64,000 bases of DNA, from the NCBI GenBank assembly GCA_018524345.1, contig JADQAZ010000002.1:124001-188000 (forward strand), written 5' to 3'. Positions 26,951 through 36,573 of the stretch are shown here, piece by piece (within the stretch, counting starts at the first letter, position 1; each line of letters starts with the position of its first letter). The notes under the pieces were generated by a model. That model saw only the letters and a program-made list of their open reading frames with translations, did no database searches and had not been told where the DNA came from. Origin of the DNA: Harenicola maris (lineage in GTDB: Bacteria > Pseudomonadota > Alphaproteobacteria > Rhodobacterales > Rhodobacteraceae). Both the position numbers and the translations under genes were made by a program.

Positions 26951-27775
26951 ATGACTTGGTCTGAAACCGAAAAACTCAAAATAGCCGAATTGACCAGCGA
27001 GGAATCCCGCCAGTTTCTGACCAAGGATGCTGTGGTTCTGTTGCCCATGGGCTCGCTCGAAGACCAAGGCACCCATGCGCCAATGGGCGATTATCTGGGC
27101 GCGGAATGCGTCACGATGGATATGGCGCGCGCGGCCCGCGAGATGGGCGTACCGACCTTTGTTGCCCCCTCGATCCCCTTTGGCGGCGAGGATTATTTCG
27201 GCTCGACCCACGGCGGAATTGCGATTTCCCAGACCACGCTTGTCGCCCTGCTTGAGGATATCTTCCGCACTCTGACGCGCCACGGCATCACCAAGATCAT
27301 GATCGTCAACGGCCATGGCGGCAATGTCACGGCGATCACCTCGGTCACGCAAAAGCTGCGCCGCGAGACAGGTATTTTCATCCCCTCGATGTATCTGTGG
27401 CAGATTTCCTATGAGTTGCTCAAGGAAATCCTTGGCCCCGAAGCGGCGGCCAAATCATCGGGCCACGGGGGCGATCCTTTGACATCCATCGGCCTGCATT
27501 ATTACCCCGAGATCCTGCGGCTGGATATGCGGCAAAAGCCCTCGACCAGCGGCAAGGTGCGGGGCGTGGATGTCGGCGGCATCAATGCGATCCGCTACGG
27601 GGGCGCCAAGATTCAGGCCCCAGTCGAGGCGATCGAGGCCGCGCCGCATGGCGTTTGGGGCGGCGACCCCGTCCATTCCAGCGCCGAGACCGGCAAGGCG
27701 CTCTCCGAGCGTTTGGTGTCTATCGGTGCGGGCCTGATCCGCGATCATGTCTCCAACGGGTTTGACGCCGGTTGA
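26951..27775 (+). CDS. Creatininase-family amidohydrolase
   Basis: 274-residue protein of the creatininase family. The ATG at 26951 has AAAGGAG 8 bases upstream; an earlier in-frame ATG lies inside the ATPase gene. Family motifs are seen: LLPMGSLEDQGTHAPMGDYL (metal-binding Glu, His, Asp near residues 33-45), VNGHGGNVTA, and AAKSSGHGGDPLTSIGLHYY. Members open small cyclic amides or imides (creatinine) or form/hydrolyse amides in other pathways. Its place as the last gene of the importer operon suggests it acts on the imported compound. A role alongside the HyuAB pathway is inference. Confidence 0.9.
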   Translation: MTWSETEKLKIAELTSEESRQFLTKDAVVLLPMGSLEDQGTHAPMGDYLGAECVTMDMARAAREMGVPTFVAPSIPFGGEDYFGSTHGGIAISQTTLVALLEDIFRTLTRHGITKIMIVNGHGGNVTAITSVTQKLRRETGIFIPSMYLWQISYELLKEILGPEAAAKSSGHGGDPLTSIGLHYYPEILRLDMRQKPSTSGKVRGVDVGGINAIRYGGAKIQAPVEAIEAAPHGVWGGDPVHSSAETGKALSERLVSIGAGLIRDHVSNGFDAG

Positions 27776-28704
27776 TCATCACTGTTCTCGACAAACATGG
27801 TGTAGCGCGGATAGTCGCGACACCATGTTTGCGCGGCCTCCTTGGCAATTTCATAGACCTGTCTGACCTGCGCCTTGCGCGCGCTGTTGACATGGACGCA
27901 GTGGATGCTGATCGGGGGCACCTTGTCCAAGGTGTCGATCGGCACCAGCCGACCGGCATCAAAGTCATCCTCCGCGCAGGCCAGTGCGACGGTGGCGAAG
28001 CCATAGCCCATCTTCATCATATCAAGGATCATAGCGAGCGAATTGCCCATATGACGCGCGGCCGGGCGGGCGCGGTTTTCTTGTAGAATGTTCGATATCG
28101 GCTGCGACAGGGGCGAGCTGGGCGGGTAGAGGATAATCGGTTGATGGCGCAGGTCCGCCGCGCTGAGGGGTTGGGTGACTCTGCTGGCCAGCGCGGGCGA
28201 GGCCGCCCATCCCACATCGTATTGGACCGAAAAACTGTCCTGCACGCGGGCCAAATCCTTTTCGTCGGTCAAAAGCGCCATATCCAACACGCCAGAGCGC
28301 AACATCCGTTTCAGCTCTAGGTTAGAGCCTGTATAGATGTCGAGAATGACATTCGGGACGGCCTCTGCCACCATTTCGCGAAACAGCACGCCCCAGGTCA
28401 GCGGCACCATACCCACCATACCGACGGCGAAATGTCGGTGCCGATCCTCGTCGATCCGGTTGGTCATGGCGTCTTGCAGGTTTACAAACATCTCGGCGTA
28501 TTCCGCGACATAGAGGCCCTCGCCGGTCAGGCGGAACCGGGTGCTGTTGCGGTCGATAAGCTGAAGGTTCATCGCCTGTTCCAGCGCCGAGATGCGCGCC
28601 GAAACCGCAGGCTGCGTGAGGGAAAGCCGTTCGGCCACAAGGCGATAGCTTTGCAACTGGGTCAACCAGTAGAAGGCCTCCATCTGTTTGAAATTCAGCT
28701 CCAT
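27745..28704 (-). CDS. LysR-family transcriptional regulator
   Basis: 319-residue LysR regulator. N-terminal helix-turn-helix domain: NFKQMEAFYWLTQLQSYRLV, AERLSLTQPAVSARISALEQ. A periplasmic-binding-protein-like effector domain begins near residue 90 (HFAVGMVGMVPLTWGVLFRE). Its 3' end converges on and overlaps the creatininase gene by 31 bases. It may control the adjacent importer/creatininase operon or the GhrA-like gene upstream on the same strand; neither is shown by the sequence. A long inverted repeat lies within its last codons (27793-27830). Confidence 0.92.
   Translation of the reverse strand: MELNFKQMEAFYWLTQLQSYRLVAERLSLTQPAVSARISALEQAMNLQLIDRNSTRFRLTGEGLYVAEYAEMFVNLQDAMTNRIDEDRHRHFAVGMVGMVPLTWGVLFREMVAEAVPNVILDIYTGSNLELKRMLRSGVLDMALLTDEKDLARVQDSFSVQYDVGWAASPALASRVTQPLSAADLRHQPIILYPPSSPLSQPISNILQENRARPAARHMGNSLAMILDMMKMGYGFATVALACAEDDFDAGRLVPIDTLDKVPPISIHCVHVNSARKAQVRQVYEIAKEAAQTWCRDYPRYTMFVENSDDQPASNPLET
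27793..27830. terminator. 11-bp perfect inverted repeat inside the LysR 3' coding end
   Basis: AAACATGGTGT at 27793-27803 is repeated in inverse at 27820-27830 with a 16-base loop. It starts 17 bases after the creatininase stop and lies within the last 30 codons of the LysR gene. It could act as a terminator for the importer operon encoded in an antiparallel coding sequence. There is no long T tract, so confidence is moderate. Confidence 0.5.
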
Positions 28705-28774
28705 CGCGATCCCCTGTTCAGCGGCCTCAAGCCGTCATCATAGCATGCCGCCGGGCAGATGGAGCATTGAAGGG

Positions 28775-29707
28775 TCAATAGCCACGTTTCGCATCGGCCA
28801 GATCGGCAACGGCTCCGGAGCGTTCGTATTCCGCCAGATTGGCGGCAATGATCCGGCTGCCTGTTTCTGCGTCAATCCGCGAGGCGATATGGGGCGTTAC
28901 CGTGATCGCGGGATGCGCCCAGAACGGGTGCTCCTCTGGCAGAGGCTCTACGGTGAAGACATCCAATGTGGCCTGCGCAATCTGGCCGCTCTCTAACGCC
29001 GCGAGCAGGTCGTCCTCGATCAGGTGCTGGCCGCGGGCGGCGTTGATCAGGCAGGCGCCTTTTGGAAGCTTGGCAAAAAGGTCGGCGGACAGGATGCCCG
29101 CTGTGTGGTCCGTCAGGGGCAGCAAATTAACCAGAATTTCCGATTGCGCCAAAAATTCGTCGAATTCACCCGCGCCAGCATAACAGGTCACACCGTCGAT
29201 CTCGCGGCGGGTGCGCGTCCAGCCCAGCGTTTGAAAGCCGAGGCCCGCGAGTGTTTTCGCCGCAGCCGCGCCCAGATTGCCGAGGCCCATGATCCCGACT
29301 TTGCGCCGTGTCGCTGGCGGCACTTCGACGGTGCTCCACTCCGCGCGGGCCTCTGCGGCGGCCTGCTGCGGGCGGTCGCGGTGATGGCGCAGCACATGCA
29401 GCGCCACGTATTCGCGCATAAACTGGGTCAAATCCTCGCCTACTGTGCGAATGATCGGCAAGTGTTTTGGCAGTTCGGGGTCGGCCAAGACGTGATCAAT
29501 GCCCGCTCCGATAGAAACCACCGCCTTGAGGTTTTTCATTTGCGCCATCGCCCCGGTTTGGGGTTTCCAGACCACCGCATATTGAACCGCATCGGGATCG
29601 GTTTCCTCAAGCAAGGCGTTGATCGACCAGTCAGGGAGCAACGCGCGCATACGGCCCACCCAAGCGTCGGTATTGGCGGCGTTAGGTGTGTAGATGACGG
29701 CTTTCAT
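28775..29707 (-). CDS. ghrA: D-2-hydroxyacid dehydrogenase, GhrA-like (glyoxylate/hydroxypyruvate reductase)
   Basis: 310 residues from the ATG at 29705-29707 (MKAVIYTPNAANTDAW). NAD(P)-binding domain with VGIMGLGNLGAAAAKTLAGL. Catalytic-domain motifs are INAARGQHLIEDDLLAALES (active-site Arg), TLDVFTVEPLPEEHPFWAHP (active-site Glu) and ITVTPHIAS (active-site His). This pattern, with DVF..EPLP..HPFW, is typical of the GhrA subgroup that reduces glyoxylate and hydroxypyruvate. It could dispose of a C2/C3 fragment from the catabolic island (inference). The next gene on the strand is the LysR regulator, 70 bases downstream. Confidence 0.88.
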   Translation of the reverse strand: MKAVIYTPNAANTDAWVGRMRALLPDWSINALLEETDPDAVQYAVVWKPQTGAMAQMKNLKAVVSIGAGIDHVLADPELPKHLPIIRTVGEDLTQFMREYVALHVLRHHRDRPQQAAAEARAEWSTVEVPPATRRKVGIMGLGNLGAAAAKTLAGLGFQTLGWTRTRREIDGVTCYAGAGEFDEFLAQSEILVNLLPLTDHTAGILSADLFAKLPKGACLINAARGQHLIEDDLLAALESGQIAQATLDVFTVEPLPEEHPFWAHPAITVTPHIASRIDAETGSRIIAANLAEYERSGAVADLADAKRGY

Positions 29708-30024
29708 ATGCGGCTTTCCCTTGATGTGACGGTCCGAAAGGTGTTTCGGAGGTAGCCCTGTTCGGGGCCTGTTAGATGCCAATGGTGGGGAAGAACGGCA
29801 GGGACATCAAACCCAAAATGCTCCTAGCGTCTGAAATGCCTAGGCTATTGAAAAGTAGCCCAAATAACAGCCGCCTGCGGCGATAAATGCGCAGCCGAGC
29901 AAGGGTCAAACATGCGGCTAAGGTCCTCTCCGTTCGTTGGACGGGCTCCGGCAAAATGCGCCGCCTTGAGCGCGCAGCCAGACCTCGCCTTTTTGATGGG
30001 CGCAGTTGTCACCCAGAAACGAAA
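29708..30024. other. Intergenic region, no gene recognised
   Basis: Between ghrA and the autotransporter terminator lie about 317 bases. Open frames here are short, have no convincing ribosome-binding site and match nothing recognisable. The left part presumably holds the ghrA promoter. Confidence 0.5.
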
Positions 30025-30050
30025 AGGGGCGGCCGCAGTGGGCCGCCCCT
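30025..30050 (-). terminator. Rho-independent terminator of the autotransporter gene
   Basis: A 10-bp GC-rich stem (AGGGGCGGCC / GGCCGCCCCT, 6-base loop) is followed on the minus strand by TTTTC. It lies 22 bases after the autotransporter stop codon at 30073. Confidence 0.88.
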
Positions 30051-30072
30051 CGTTCATTTGGTGCAGTGGGGA

Positions 30073-33000
30073 TTACCACTCCATTTGCAGGCCGGCGGTG
30101 ATGCCGAAGCTTTCGCGGCCTGCGGAGTCTGCGTCGATGGCTTTTTTGTAGCTGGTTTCGAAGAAGATGGTTTTGCCTTCGTTCCAGCCAATCGAGCCGC
30201 CTGCCCCGACTTCGAGCCAGCTTCCGCCGGAGTTCTGGGTCAGCAGGTCGCCTGCCACGTCGATCTCGCTGGTGTTGCCGGTGGTGTGCAGCAGGTTGCC
30301 GATGACGTAGATCTTGTCGCCCTCTGTTCGCGCCGCTGAATTGGCCAGCGCGAATTCGTAGCTGGCGCCGATGCGGGCGGTGACGCTTTCGTTGGAGGCA
30401 AAGCTGACGTCGTTTCCGGCGTTGTCTGTCAGGCTGCCGCCATCAAGATGGGCGTAGGTCAGCTGGGCCTGCGGGACGATGGCGCTTTGGGCGTTGAGGG
30501 CGATGCGGGCACCGGCCTCGACGCTGAGGCTGGTGGCGGTGGTTTGGTAATCCTCGATCAGGCTGCCCCCGGCGGAGGAGGCGAGATCGGAGCCGATCCA
30601 TGCCATCTGGCCCTGCACGTCAAGGTAGACGCCATTGTTGCCATACCATGTGGCCGAGGCCCCGATGCCGTAGCCTGTGGAGTCGATAGAGCCCGCCCCC
30701 AGATCGCTTGTGGTGTCGGTTGTGGCCGTGCCGTAAAGGCCGGTGAGGCCAAAGACCCAGTCGCCGTAGTCATCGGAGAAGCCCAGCACGTCATAGCCGA
30801 CCCGCAGATTGTAGGTGTTGGTTTCGGTTTCGAAGCGGGTGCCCGATGTCGAGGTTGGGGTGGCGCTGGCGAAATCGCCGGAGACCGCGAACCATGCGCC
30901 CTTGCCATCCGGCCCGTTCGACAGCCACTGACGCGCGTTGATGCGCTGGCTGTGGGTGCCGAGGACGCTGAAGGTGGCGAGGGAGTCGGCGAAGGCCTCG
31001 TAGGTTTCGCCGGTGCTGTTGACCTCTTCGCCCAGGGTCCATGCGCTGCCGTTGAGGACGAGGTCGTAAGTATAGGCCCCTGCGACCAGCGCCCCGCCAT
31101 CGAGGACAAAGTCACCCTCGGAGGTTTCCCCATCGACATTGACGAGGGAGATATTGGCGCCTGTGGCCTCGCCGCTTGCCACATCGGCAACAAGGAGCGT
31201 CGTCGGTGCGCCGCTGACATCGCCCGAAATCTGCAGGGTGTCTGCGGTTGCTTCGTGAAGGTCGACATCGAGGGCGATGAAGCCGCCGCCGGTGTAGTCC
31301 CCGTCGATGATGAGGCTTTCGCCGACACTGTCGTTTTGCATGTCGACCCAGCCGGTATTGGCGAGGTCGCCAGCAACGGCGAGGGTGCCGCCCGAAAGCA
31401 GGCTGATCTGGCCGCTGTTGCTAAAGATACCCGCGCCGCCGAAGGAGGCAGTGAGCGTGCCGCCATTGACGTAGATCAGGTTGGCGTTGGTGATGCCCTC
31501 ATCGCCCGAAGCATCGCTATCGGCGAACAGGGTGGTATCGCCAGCGAAGCTCATGGTGCCGGTGGCGAGGTTATTTATCGCGCCCGCATCCATCAGGGTG
31601 CCGCCGCTTGCAACCTCGATCGAGGCGCCGTTGTTCAGCGTGTTGCCAAGGCCCGCGAGGGTGGCGCCCTCTGCAAGGAGCAGACCGCCGGAGCCATCGG
31701 CGAGGGTGATGGTTTCGGCCTCGAGCGTATCGCCAGCGGAGACGAGGATCGCCCCTGTGCTGGTGTTGGTCAGGTCGGTGATGCCACTGACATCGCCGAC
31801 GGTTGCAACCTGGCCTGCGCCGCTGTTGTCCAGCGCGCCGGTCAGGGTGCCGCCGAGGAAGAGGTCGCCCGTGTTGGTAAGATCGCCGGTGATATCGCCG
31901 TTGTTCTCGAAGGTGCCGCTGTTGGCGACGCTGCCCACCACGGTGCCCTCGTTCAGGGCCGCGCCGGAGTTATCCACCGCGCCGGTAATGGTGCCCGCGT
32001 TCAAAAAGATGCCGGAGGAGAGATCCGTGCCCTCGTTGGTGAGGCTGCCTGTGATATCGCCGAGGTTGTCGAGGAAACCCGTGTTGGTGATATCGCCTGC
32101 GATGATACCGGAGGAGAGAACCGTGCCCTCATTGGTGAGACCACCGGTGATCTCGCCGGAGTTGTCGAGATCGCCCGCGTTGGTGATATCGCCTGCGATG
32201 ATACCGGAGGAGAGAACCGTGCCCTCGTTGGAGACAAAGCCGGAGAGGGTGCCGCTATTGCTGATATCACCGAGGTTCTCGAGGAAGGCTGTGATTTCGC
32301 CGGTGTTCTCAAGATCGCCCAGCACGCCGAGATAGCCGCCGATCACGCCGTTGTTGGTCAAGGTGCTGTCCACGGCGGTGACTGTCCGGTTGGTGATGGC
32401 GCCGTCATTGGTGAGATCGCCAGAGTTGGAGACCTCAACATCGATGCTGCCGGTATTTGTCAGCGTGCCGGTGTTTTCCACCGCACCAACGCCGTCAATG
32501 CCCGTCAGCGCGCCGGAAATCGTGGCCTCGCCGGAGTTGGTGATCATGCCGGTCATCTCGCCGCCGATCTCCAGCGTGCCGGCATTGGTGATCTCGCCCG
32601 TCAGGGTGCCGGTGCTGATCAGGGTCGCGCCCTCGGCGTTGGTCGCCGCGCCGGCGTTCAGGGTGCCCGCGTTAAAGACCGTGCCTGTGTTGGTCAGGGT
32701 ATCGGTTGTCAGGGTTCCGGTTTCGGTGATCTGGATGCCCGCCGAGGTCAGGCCCGTGCCGGAGCCGGAGGAGGTGTTGTTGACTGCGGCGACCTCGAAT
32801 GTGCCGCCGGTGACGTTCAGGATCGAGGAGACGACAGGCGCGGCGCTCACCTCGCTGGCCCGCCCGACGAAAAATTCGACTTCAGTCTCGTAACGCTCTG
32901 CCCCTGTCAGGTCGCCCACGACATTGAGGGTGCCGGAGTTCGTGATGTCGCCGGTGATGACGCCCTCGGCAGTGGCCTGATCGGTGTTGAGCAGGTCGCC

Positions 33001-36000
33001 GTCCAATGTGCCGCTCAGCTCGAGTGTCCCGAGGTTGTTCAGCCCGCCCGTAATGGTGCCGCTGCTTATCAGCGTGGCGCCCGACAGGTTGAGGATGGGG
33101 GAGGCGGCAATCACCTCGCCCGCGTTGTTCATCATGCCGTAGTTATAGACCGTGCGGGTATCGACCACTGCGCCCTCGGCGATTTGCAGGCCTGCTGTGG
33201 TCTGCGAGGTGCCCGTGCCGACCGAGTAGTTGTAAACCACCTCGGTCTCCAAGGTGCCGCCGCTGACGAGGGTCGTGCCGCCGATATCATTCGTCAGAGA
33301 GCCCGAGCCGGACAGATCGCCAGAGACCTCCAGACTGCCGGTGTTGAAGATCCCGCCGGTTATCACGCCCGTCAGCTCGGCCGTGCCGAAGGTGAAGAGC
33401 GATCCGTTCAGCACGCCGCTTGAACCGAAGCTGCCCTCATTGGTGACGGAGCCAATGATCTCGCCAGCGTTGACGACCATGGCACCCTCGCGGTTGCCGA
33501 TATCCCCGTCAAACGTGCCGCCGTTGAAAAGCTCACCACCCGCCATGTTGTCGAGCAGGGGTGTCGTCACTGTGCCCAAATTGTTGAAGCTGCCGGAGTT
33601 GGCGATGCTTGTGGCGGTAAGCGTAGAAGACGCGTCAACATAGACGCCGCCCTCAAGGGCAACGCTGCCGGTGGAGGAATTGGTCAGGGACCCTGTGCTG
33701 AAATCGGCACTCGACAGCACAAGCTCCCCTATGCCGCTATTATTGACGCTGGTCACGCCGGTCAGAGGGGCCAGAATTTCCAACCTGCCGCCGTTGGTGA
33801 TCGCGCCGTTCAGCTCTCCGCCGATGATGGCGGTGCCGGTGTTGGTCAGGTTGCCGTTGATGATGCCGCCCGTGGCAAAGGGGGCGCCAGAGGCCAGCCC
33901 GCCCGCGTTGTTGATATCGCCATTGATGGTGCCAGCATTCAGCACAACCGCTGCAGGGTCTGTGTTGTTGATGTTCACCGCGGTCAGCGTGCCTTCGCTT
34001 ATGAGAATGCCGGCGTTATTGACCGTCCTCACCGACAACTCGGCGCCCAAGTTGATGTAAACCCCCGGTTCGGCAAACCCGTCGTCGCCGCCGTAGGAAT
34101 TGTTGTTCAGGGTCGTAAGCTCGAGAGTGCCATTGCTGATGACCAGCTGCGCCTCATCTTCGTTCAGGAAATCACCCAGAGTGGAGCCATCGCCGCTCGT
34201 GTCTCCAACAACGGTGAAGACCGCGCTATCTCCGCTGTTGATGATAGAGGTGCCGATGCCGGTGCCTTTGCCGACCACACCCTGAACCTCCATGACGCCG
34301 TTGTTGATGATCTCGCCCGCATAGATCACGCTGTCGGCGGATGAGGAGAACAGCTCTGCGCCCTCGTGGTTTGTCAGCGTTCCGTGGACGCTCAATGTGC
34401 CGTTGTTCTGGAAGATCGAATTCACCGAGCCATCCGCCAGCCCGTTTTCCGCATTCAGGATGACATCCATTGTGGCGTTGCTGCCGATGGTCGTCCCGCC
34501 CGATGCATCGCTTGTGTTGGCAAAGCTGGAGACCGAGGTCGCGCCCGCTGTGATGTCAAATGTCGCGGAATCTGTGTTGGTAAAGCTGGAGATGCCACCC
34601 AGGCTATTGGTCGCCTCAAAAACACCGTTGCCTTGGTTGATGATGTCGCTGGCGATGGCACCTCTGGCCTCGATACTGCCGGTATTGTTCAGGGTTCCGG
34701 CAAAGATCAGTGAGCCTGAGCCCTGCAATATGATCTCGCCCGCGTTGTCGATCACGCCCATCCCGGCATCCAGTGTCCCGACATGTTGGATCTCGATGGT
34801 TGCGCCCGCATTGTTGGTTACCCCCGAGACGACTTCCAAGTCACCGAATGACAAAATTTCGACAACGCCGTTGTTCGTGAATGTGTCGGATTTTATTGAG
34901 GAAAAGCCAGCCACGATCAGATCGGCGCTGCTGTTATGGGTAAAGGATCCTGTGGTGGCGAAATTGCCATTGGCGTTGAAAACCCCCGCCGCATTGGTCA
35001 TGAAATTTTCGGTGAAACCCGTGCCGGACCAATCGGGGCCCGTGGTGCGCTCTTCGATGATCGTATCAGAGACATCGAAGGTCACCTCACCGCCCCCGAG
35101 CACGCGATGACCGTTTTGATAGGTCAAGTTCTCGGTCTCGACCACAATATCGCCATCGGTAAGGAAATCTCCATTGCTGACAAAATTCGTCATGCCCGTC
35201 AAAAGCGCGGAGGTAGCAAATTGGTTGTTCCGGATCGTTCCATGGTTCGAAAGCGTGCCTTCAACCGTGGTGATAAAGGCGTATGTCGCGTCACCGGAGC
35301 TCGGGTCGTCCAAAAGGAGAGTGCCATAGTTTTCGACATCACCGGCCCATGTCCCCGAGATTGAGGCCGTGCCTCGGTGGCTAACAAATGTCCCCGTTGC
35401 GGTGTTGTCGCCAGCCAGTCTGAGGTAACCGCCCCCCTGCTTGATCAGATTGCCGGTGCCGGAAATGACCCCCTCAATGATTTGGGGGGTTGCCGAGGTA
35501 AAGGTCAGGCTATTGGCGCCCAGATCGATGGAGCCTGTTCCGGTGACACCGCCTACAGCCTCGTCACCGCCCGCCAACACGAAACTGCCGGAGTTATCGA
35601 TAACGGTGGTGCCGCCGATGGAGTTTTCGTTGCCAGAAACGCTCAGCGTGCCGGCACTGCCAATGGTGACCGAGGAGGCATTGTTGATCCCGCCGGTTTC
35701 GGAAAGGATCAAGGTGCCTTCGTTAACACTAACTGCACCCGTAAAGGTGTTTTGCTGGGTCAGGGTGGCTTCCCCGGTGCCTTGCTTGATCAGCCCGCCG
35801 CTTCCCGTAAGGATGGCCGAAATCTGACCGTTATCAACGGTGGTTAGAACGTCAACATTCACCGTTCCGTTCTTGACCTCTGTGCCATCCAGACCGTTCA
35901 CCGCGAGAGTGTCGACTGACACAGTGTAACCTCCGAGGTCCAGCACTGGAGTGCCACCGGTATTCTCTACGAAAAGGTTTTGACTGCCAACCGGAACCAG

Positions 36001-36573
36001 CGCATTGGGCGAAGCGAGGGTGAGTTGGCCCTGCGAAACGGCCACGTTGTCAAAAACAAAGCCGAAGCCAGACAGGATCAACTCTCCACTACCTGTTTTG
36101 GTGAGGCCGAAAAATGCTTCAAACTCCGAACCAATGGTAGCGCTGCCCTCCTGCACCGAGATCTCATTGCCCTCCAGGAATAGGAATCCAGATGTAAGCT
36201 CGTAGCCGCTTGACGTGAAGCTCAGGGTATCAACGAATTGCGGTCCGACCAATGTAACGGTTCCCGCCGTGCCGCCAAAGACAGCGTCCAAGCCATCGGT
36301 CCATGTCCCGTTGGTGGCGCCGCCGTTAAATGTCCAGTTAGACGAGGACGAGTCCCAGTCCCCCGAGCCGCCATCAATCACACCGTTGTTCGGCCCGCTG
36401 GCCCCGTCCCATTCATAAGCCTGCGCCTGTGCCTGCGAGCTCGAAATAACACCGGCCATCACGGCAACCGCAAGGCAGGGACCGCAGCTGACGACAACGC
36501 GGCCCAGCTTGGTCATCCGCCCACCGCGAAGAGTTACAGAAAGAAGGCGCAGACATTTGTTGGGGAGGTTCAC
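30073..36573 (-). CDS. Giant autotransporter with repeat-rich passenger and C-terminal beta-barrel
   Basis: 2166 codons from a GTG at 36573 (AGGA about 9 bases upstream); an ATG 19 codons in (36516, MTKLGRVV) is an alternative. A signal peptide ends around ISSSQAQAQA. The passenger (about residues 50-1860) is rich in Asn, Gly, Thr and Ser, with many short units of the type N-x-G-x-I/L-x-G, as in right-handed beta-helix adhesins. Near 32083-32226 a 32-residue unit (NEGTVLSSGIIAGDIT...) recurs at a 96-base interval, with 48 bases identical. The last ~290 residues are the autotransporter beta-domain (GAWFAVSGDFASATPT, GLTGLYGTATTDTTSD, YLDVQGQMAWIGSDLAS) ending in an aromatic residue (LQMEW). 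Expected: surface display, type Va secretion, adhesion or biofilm. It is a single-gene unit with its own terminator. Confidence 0.9.
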   Translation of the reverse strand: MNLPNKCLRLLSVTLRGGRMTKLGRVVVSCGPCLAVAVMAGVISSSQAQAQAYEWDGASGPNNGVIDGGSGDWDSSSSNWTFNGGATNGTWTDGLDAVFGGTAGTVTLVGPQFVDTLSFTSSGYELTSGFLFLEGNEISVQEGSATIGSEFEAFFGLTKTGSGELILSGFGFVFDNVAVSQGQLTLASPNALVPVGSQNLFVENTGGTPVLDLGGYTVSVDTLAVNGLDGTEVKNGTVNVDVLTTVDNGQISAILTGSGGLIKQGTGEATLTQQNTFTGAVSVNEGTLILSETGGINNASSVTIGSAGTLSVSGNENSIGGTTVIDNSGSFVLAGGDEAVGGVTGTGSIDLGANSLTFTSATPQIIEGVISGTGNLIKQGGGYLRLAGDNTATGTFVSHRGTASISGTWAGDVENYGTLLLDDPSSGDATYAFITTVEGTLSNHGTIRNNQFATSALLTGMTNFVSNGDFLTDGDIVVETENLTYQNGHRVLGGGEVTFDVSDTIIEERTTGPDWSGTGFTENFMTNAAGVFNANGNFATTGSFTHNSSADLIVAGFSSIKSDTFTNNGVVEILSFGDLEVVSGVTNNAGATIEIQHVGTLDAGMGVIDNAGEIILQGSGSLIFAGTLNNTGSIEARGAIASDIINQGNGVFEATNSLGGISSFTNTDSATFDITAGATSVSSFANTSDASGGTTIGSNATMDVILNAENGLADGSVNSIFQNNGTLSVHGTLTNHEGAELFSSSADSVIYAGEIINNGVMEVQGVVGKGTGIGTSIINSGDSAVFTVVGDTSGDGSTLGDFLNEDEAQLVISNGTLELTTLNNNSYGGDDGFAEPGVYINLGAELSVRTVNNAGILISEGTLTAVNINNTDPAAVVLNAGTINGDINNAGGLASGAPFATGGIINGNLTNTGTAIIGGELNGAITNGGRLEILAPLTGVTSVNNSGIGELVLSSADFSTGSLTNSSTGSVALEGGVYVDASSTLTATSIANSGSFNNLGTVTTPLLDNMAGGELFNGGTFDGDIGNREGAMVVNAGEIIGSVTNEGSFGSSGVLNGSLFTFGTAELTGVITGGIFNTGSLEVSGDLSGSGSLTNDIGGTTLVSGGTLETEVVYNYSVGTGTSQTTAGLQIAEGAVVDTRTVYNYGMMNNAGEVIAASPILNLSGATLISSGTITGGLNNLGTLELSGTLDGDLLNTDQATAEGVITGDITNSGTLNVVGDLTGAERYETEVEFFVGRASEVSAAPVVSSILNVTGGTFEVAAVNNTSSGSGTGLTSAGIQITETGTLTTDTLTNTGTVFNAGTLNAGAATNAEGATLISTGTLTGEITNAGTLEIGGEMTGMITNSGEATISGALTGIDGVGAVENTGTLTNTGSIDVEVSNSGDLTNDGAITNRTVTAVDSTLTNNGVIGGYLGVLGDLENTGEITAFLENLGDISNSGTLSGFVSNEGTVLSSGIIAGDITNAGDLDNSGEITGGLTNEGTVLSSGIIAGDITNTGFLDNLGDITGSLTNEGTDLSSGIFLNAGTITGAVDNSGAALNEGTVVGSVANSGTFENNGDITGDLTNTGDLFLGGTLTGALDNSGAGQVATVGDVSGITDLTNTSTGAILVSAGDTLEAETITLADGSGGLLLAEGATLAGLGNTLNNGASIEVASGGTLMDAGAINNLATGTMSFAGDTTLFADSDASGDEGITNANLIYVNGGTLTASFGGAGIFSNSGQISLLSGGTLAVAGDLANTGWVDMQNDSVGESLIIDGDYTGGGFIALDVDLHEATADTLQISGDVSGAPTTLLVADVASGEATGANISLVNVDGETSEGDFVLDGGALVAGAYTYDLVLNGSAWTLGEEVNSTGETYEAFADSLATFSVLGTHSQRINARQWLSNGPDGKGAWFAVSGDFASATPTSTSGTRFETETNTYNLRVGYDVLGFSDDYGDWVFGLTGLYGTATTDTTSDLGAGSIDSTGYGIGASATWYGNNGVYLDVQGQMAWIGSDLASSAGGSLIEDYQTTATSLSVEAGARIALNAQSAIVPQAQLTYAHLDGGSLTDNAGNDVSFASNESVTARIGASYEFALANSAARTEGDKIYVIGNLLHTTGNTSEIDVAGDLLTQNSGGSWLEVGAGGSIGWNEGKTIFFETSYKKAIDADSAGRESFGITAGLQMEW
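32083..32226 (-). repeat. 96-bp direct repeat inside the autotransporter passenger
   Basis: A 48-base stretch at 32083-32130 is identical to 32179-32226, an offset of 96 bases (32 codons). It encodes part of two successive passenger units that both contain SSGIIAGDITN. This is the most recent-looking duplication in the passenger; other units are diverged at the DNA level. Confidence 0.9.

Noticed and set aside
32083-32226. Possible CRISPR-like repeats
   Set aside because: The repeats are in-frame parts of the autotransporter passenger with a 96-base period and coding-like spacers; no cas genes are nearby.
30448-33423. Open frame of 991 codons on the plus strand opposite the autotransporter
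   Set aside because: It is the antisense shadow of a repetitive, GC-rich coding sequence. It has no start signal or recognisable domain, and its composition mirrors the passenger repeats.
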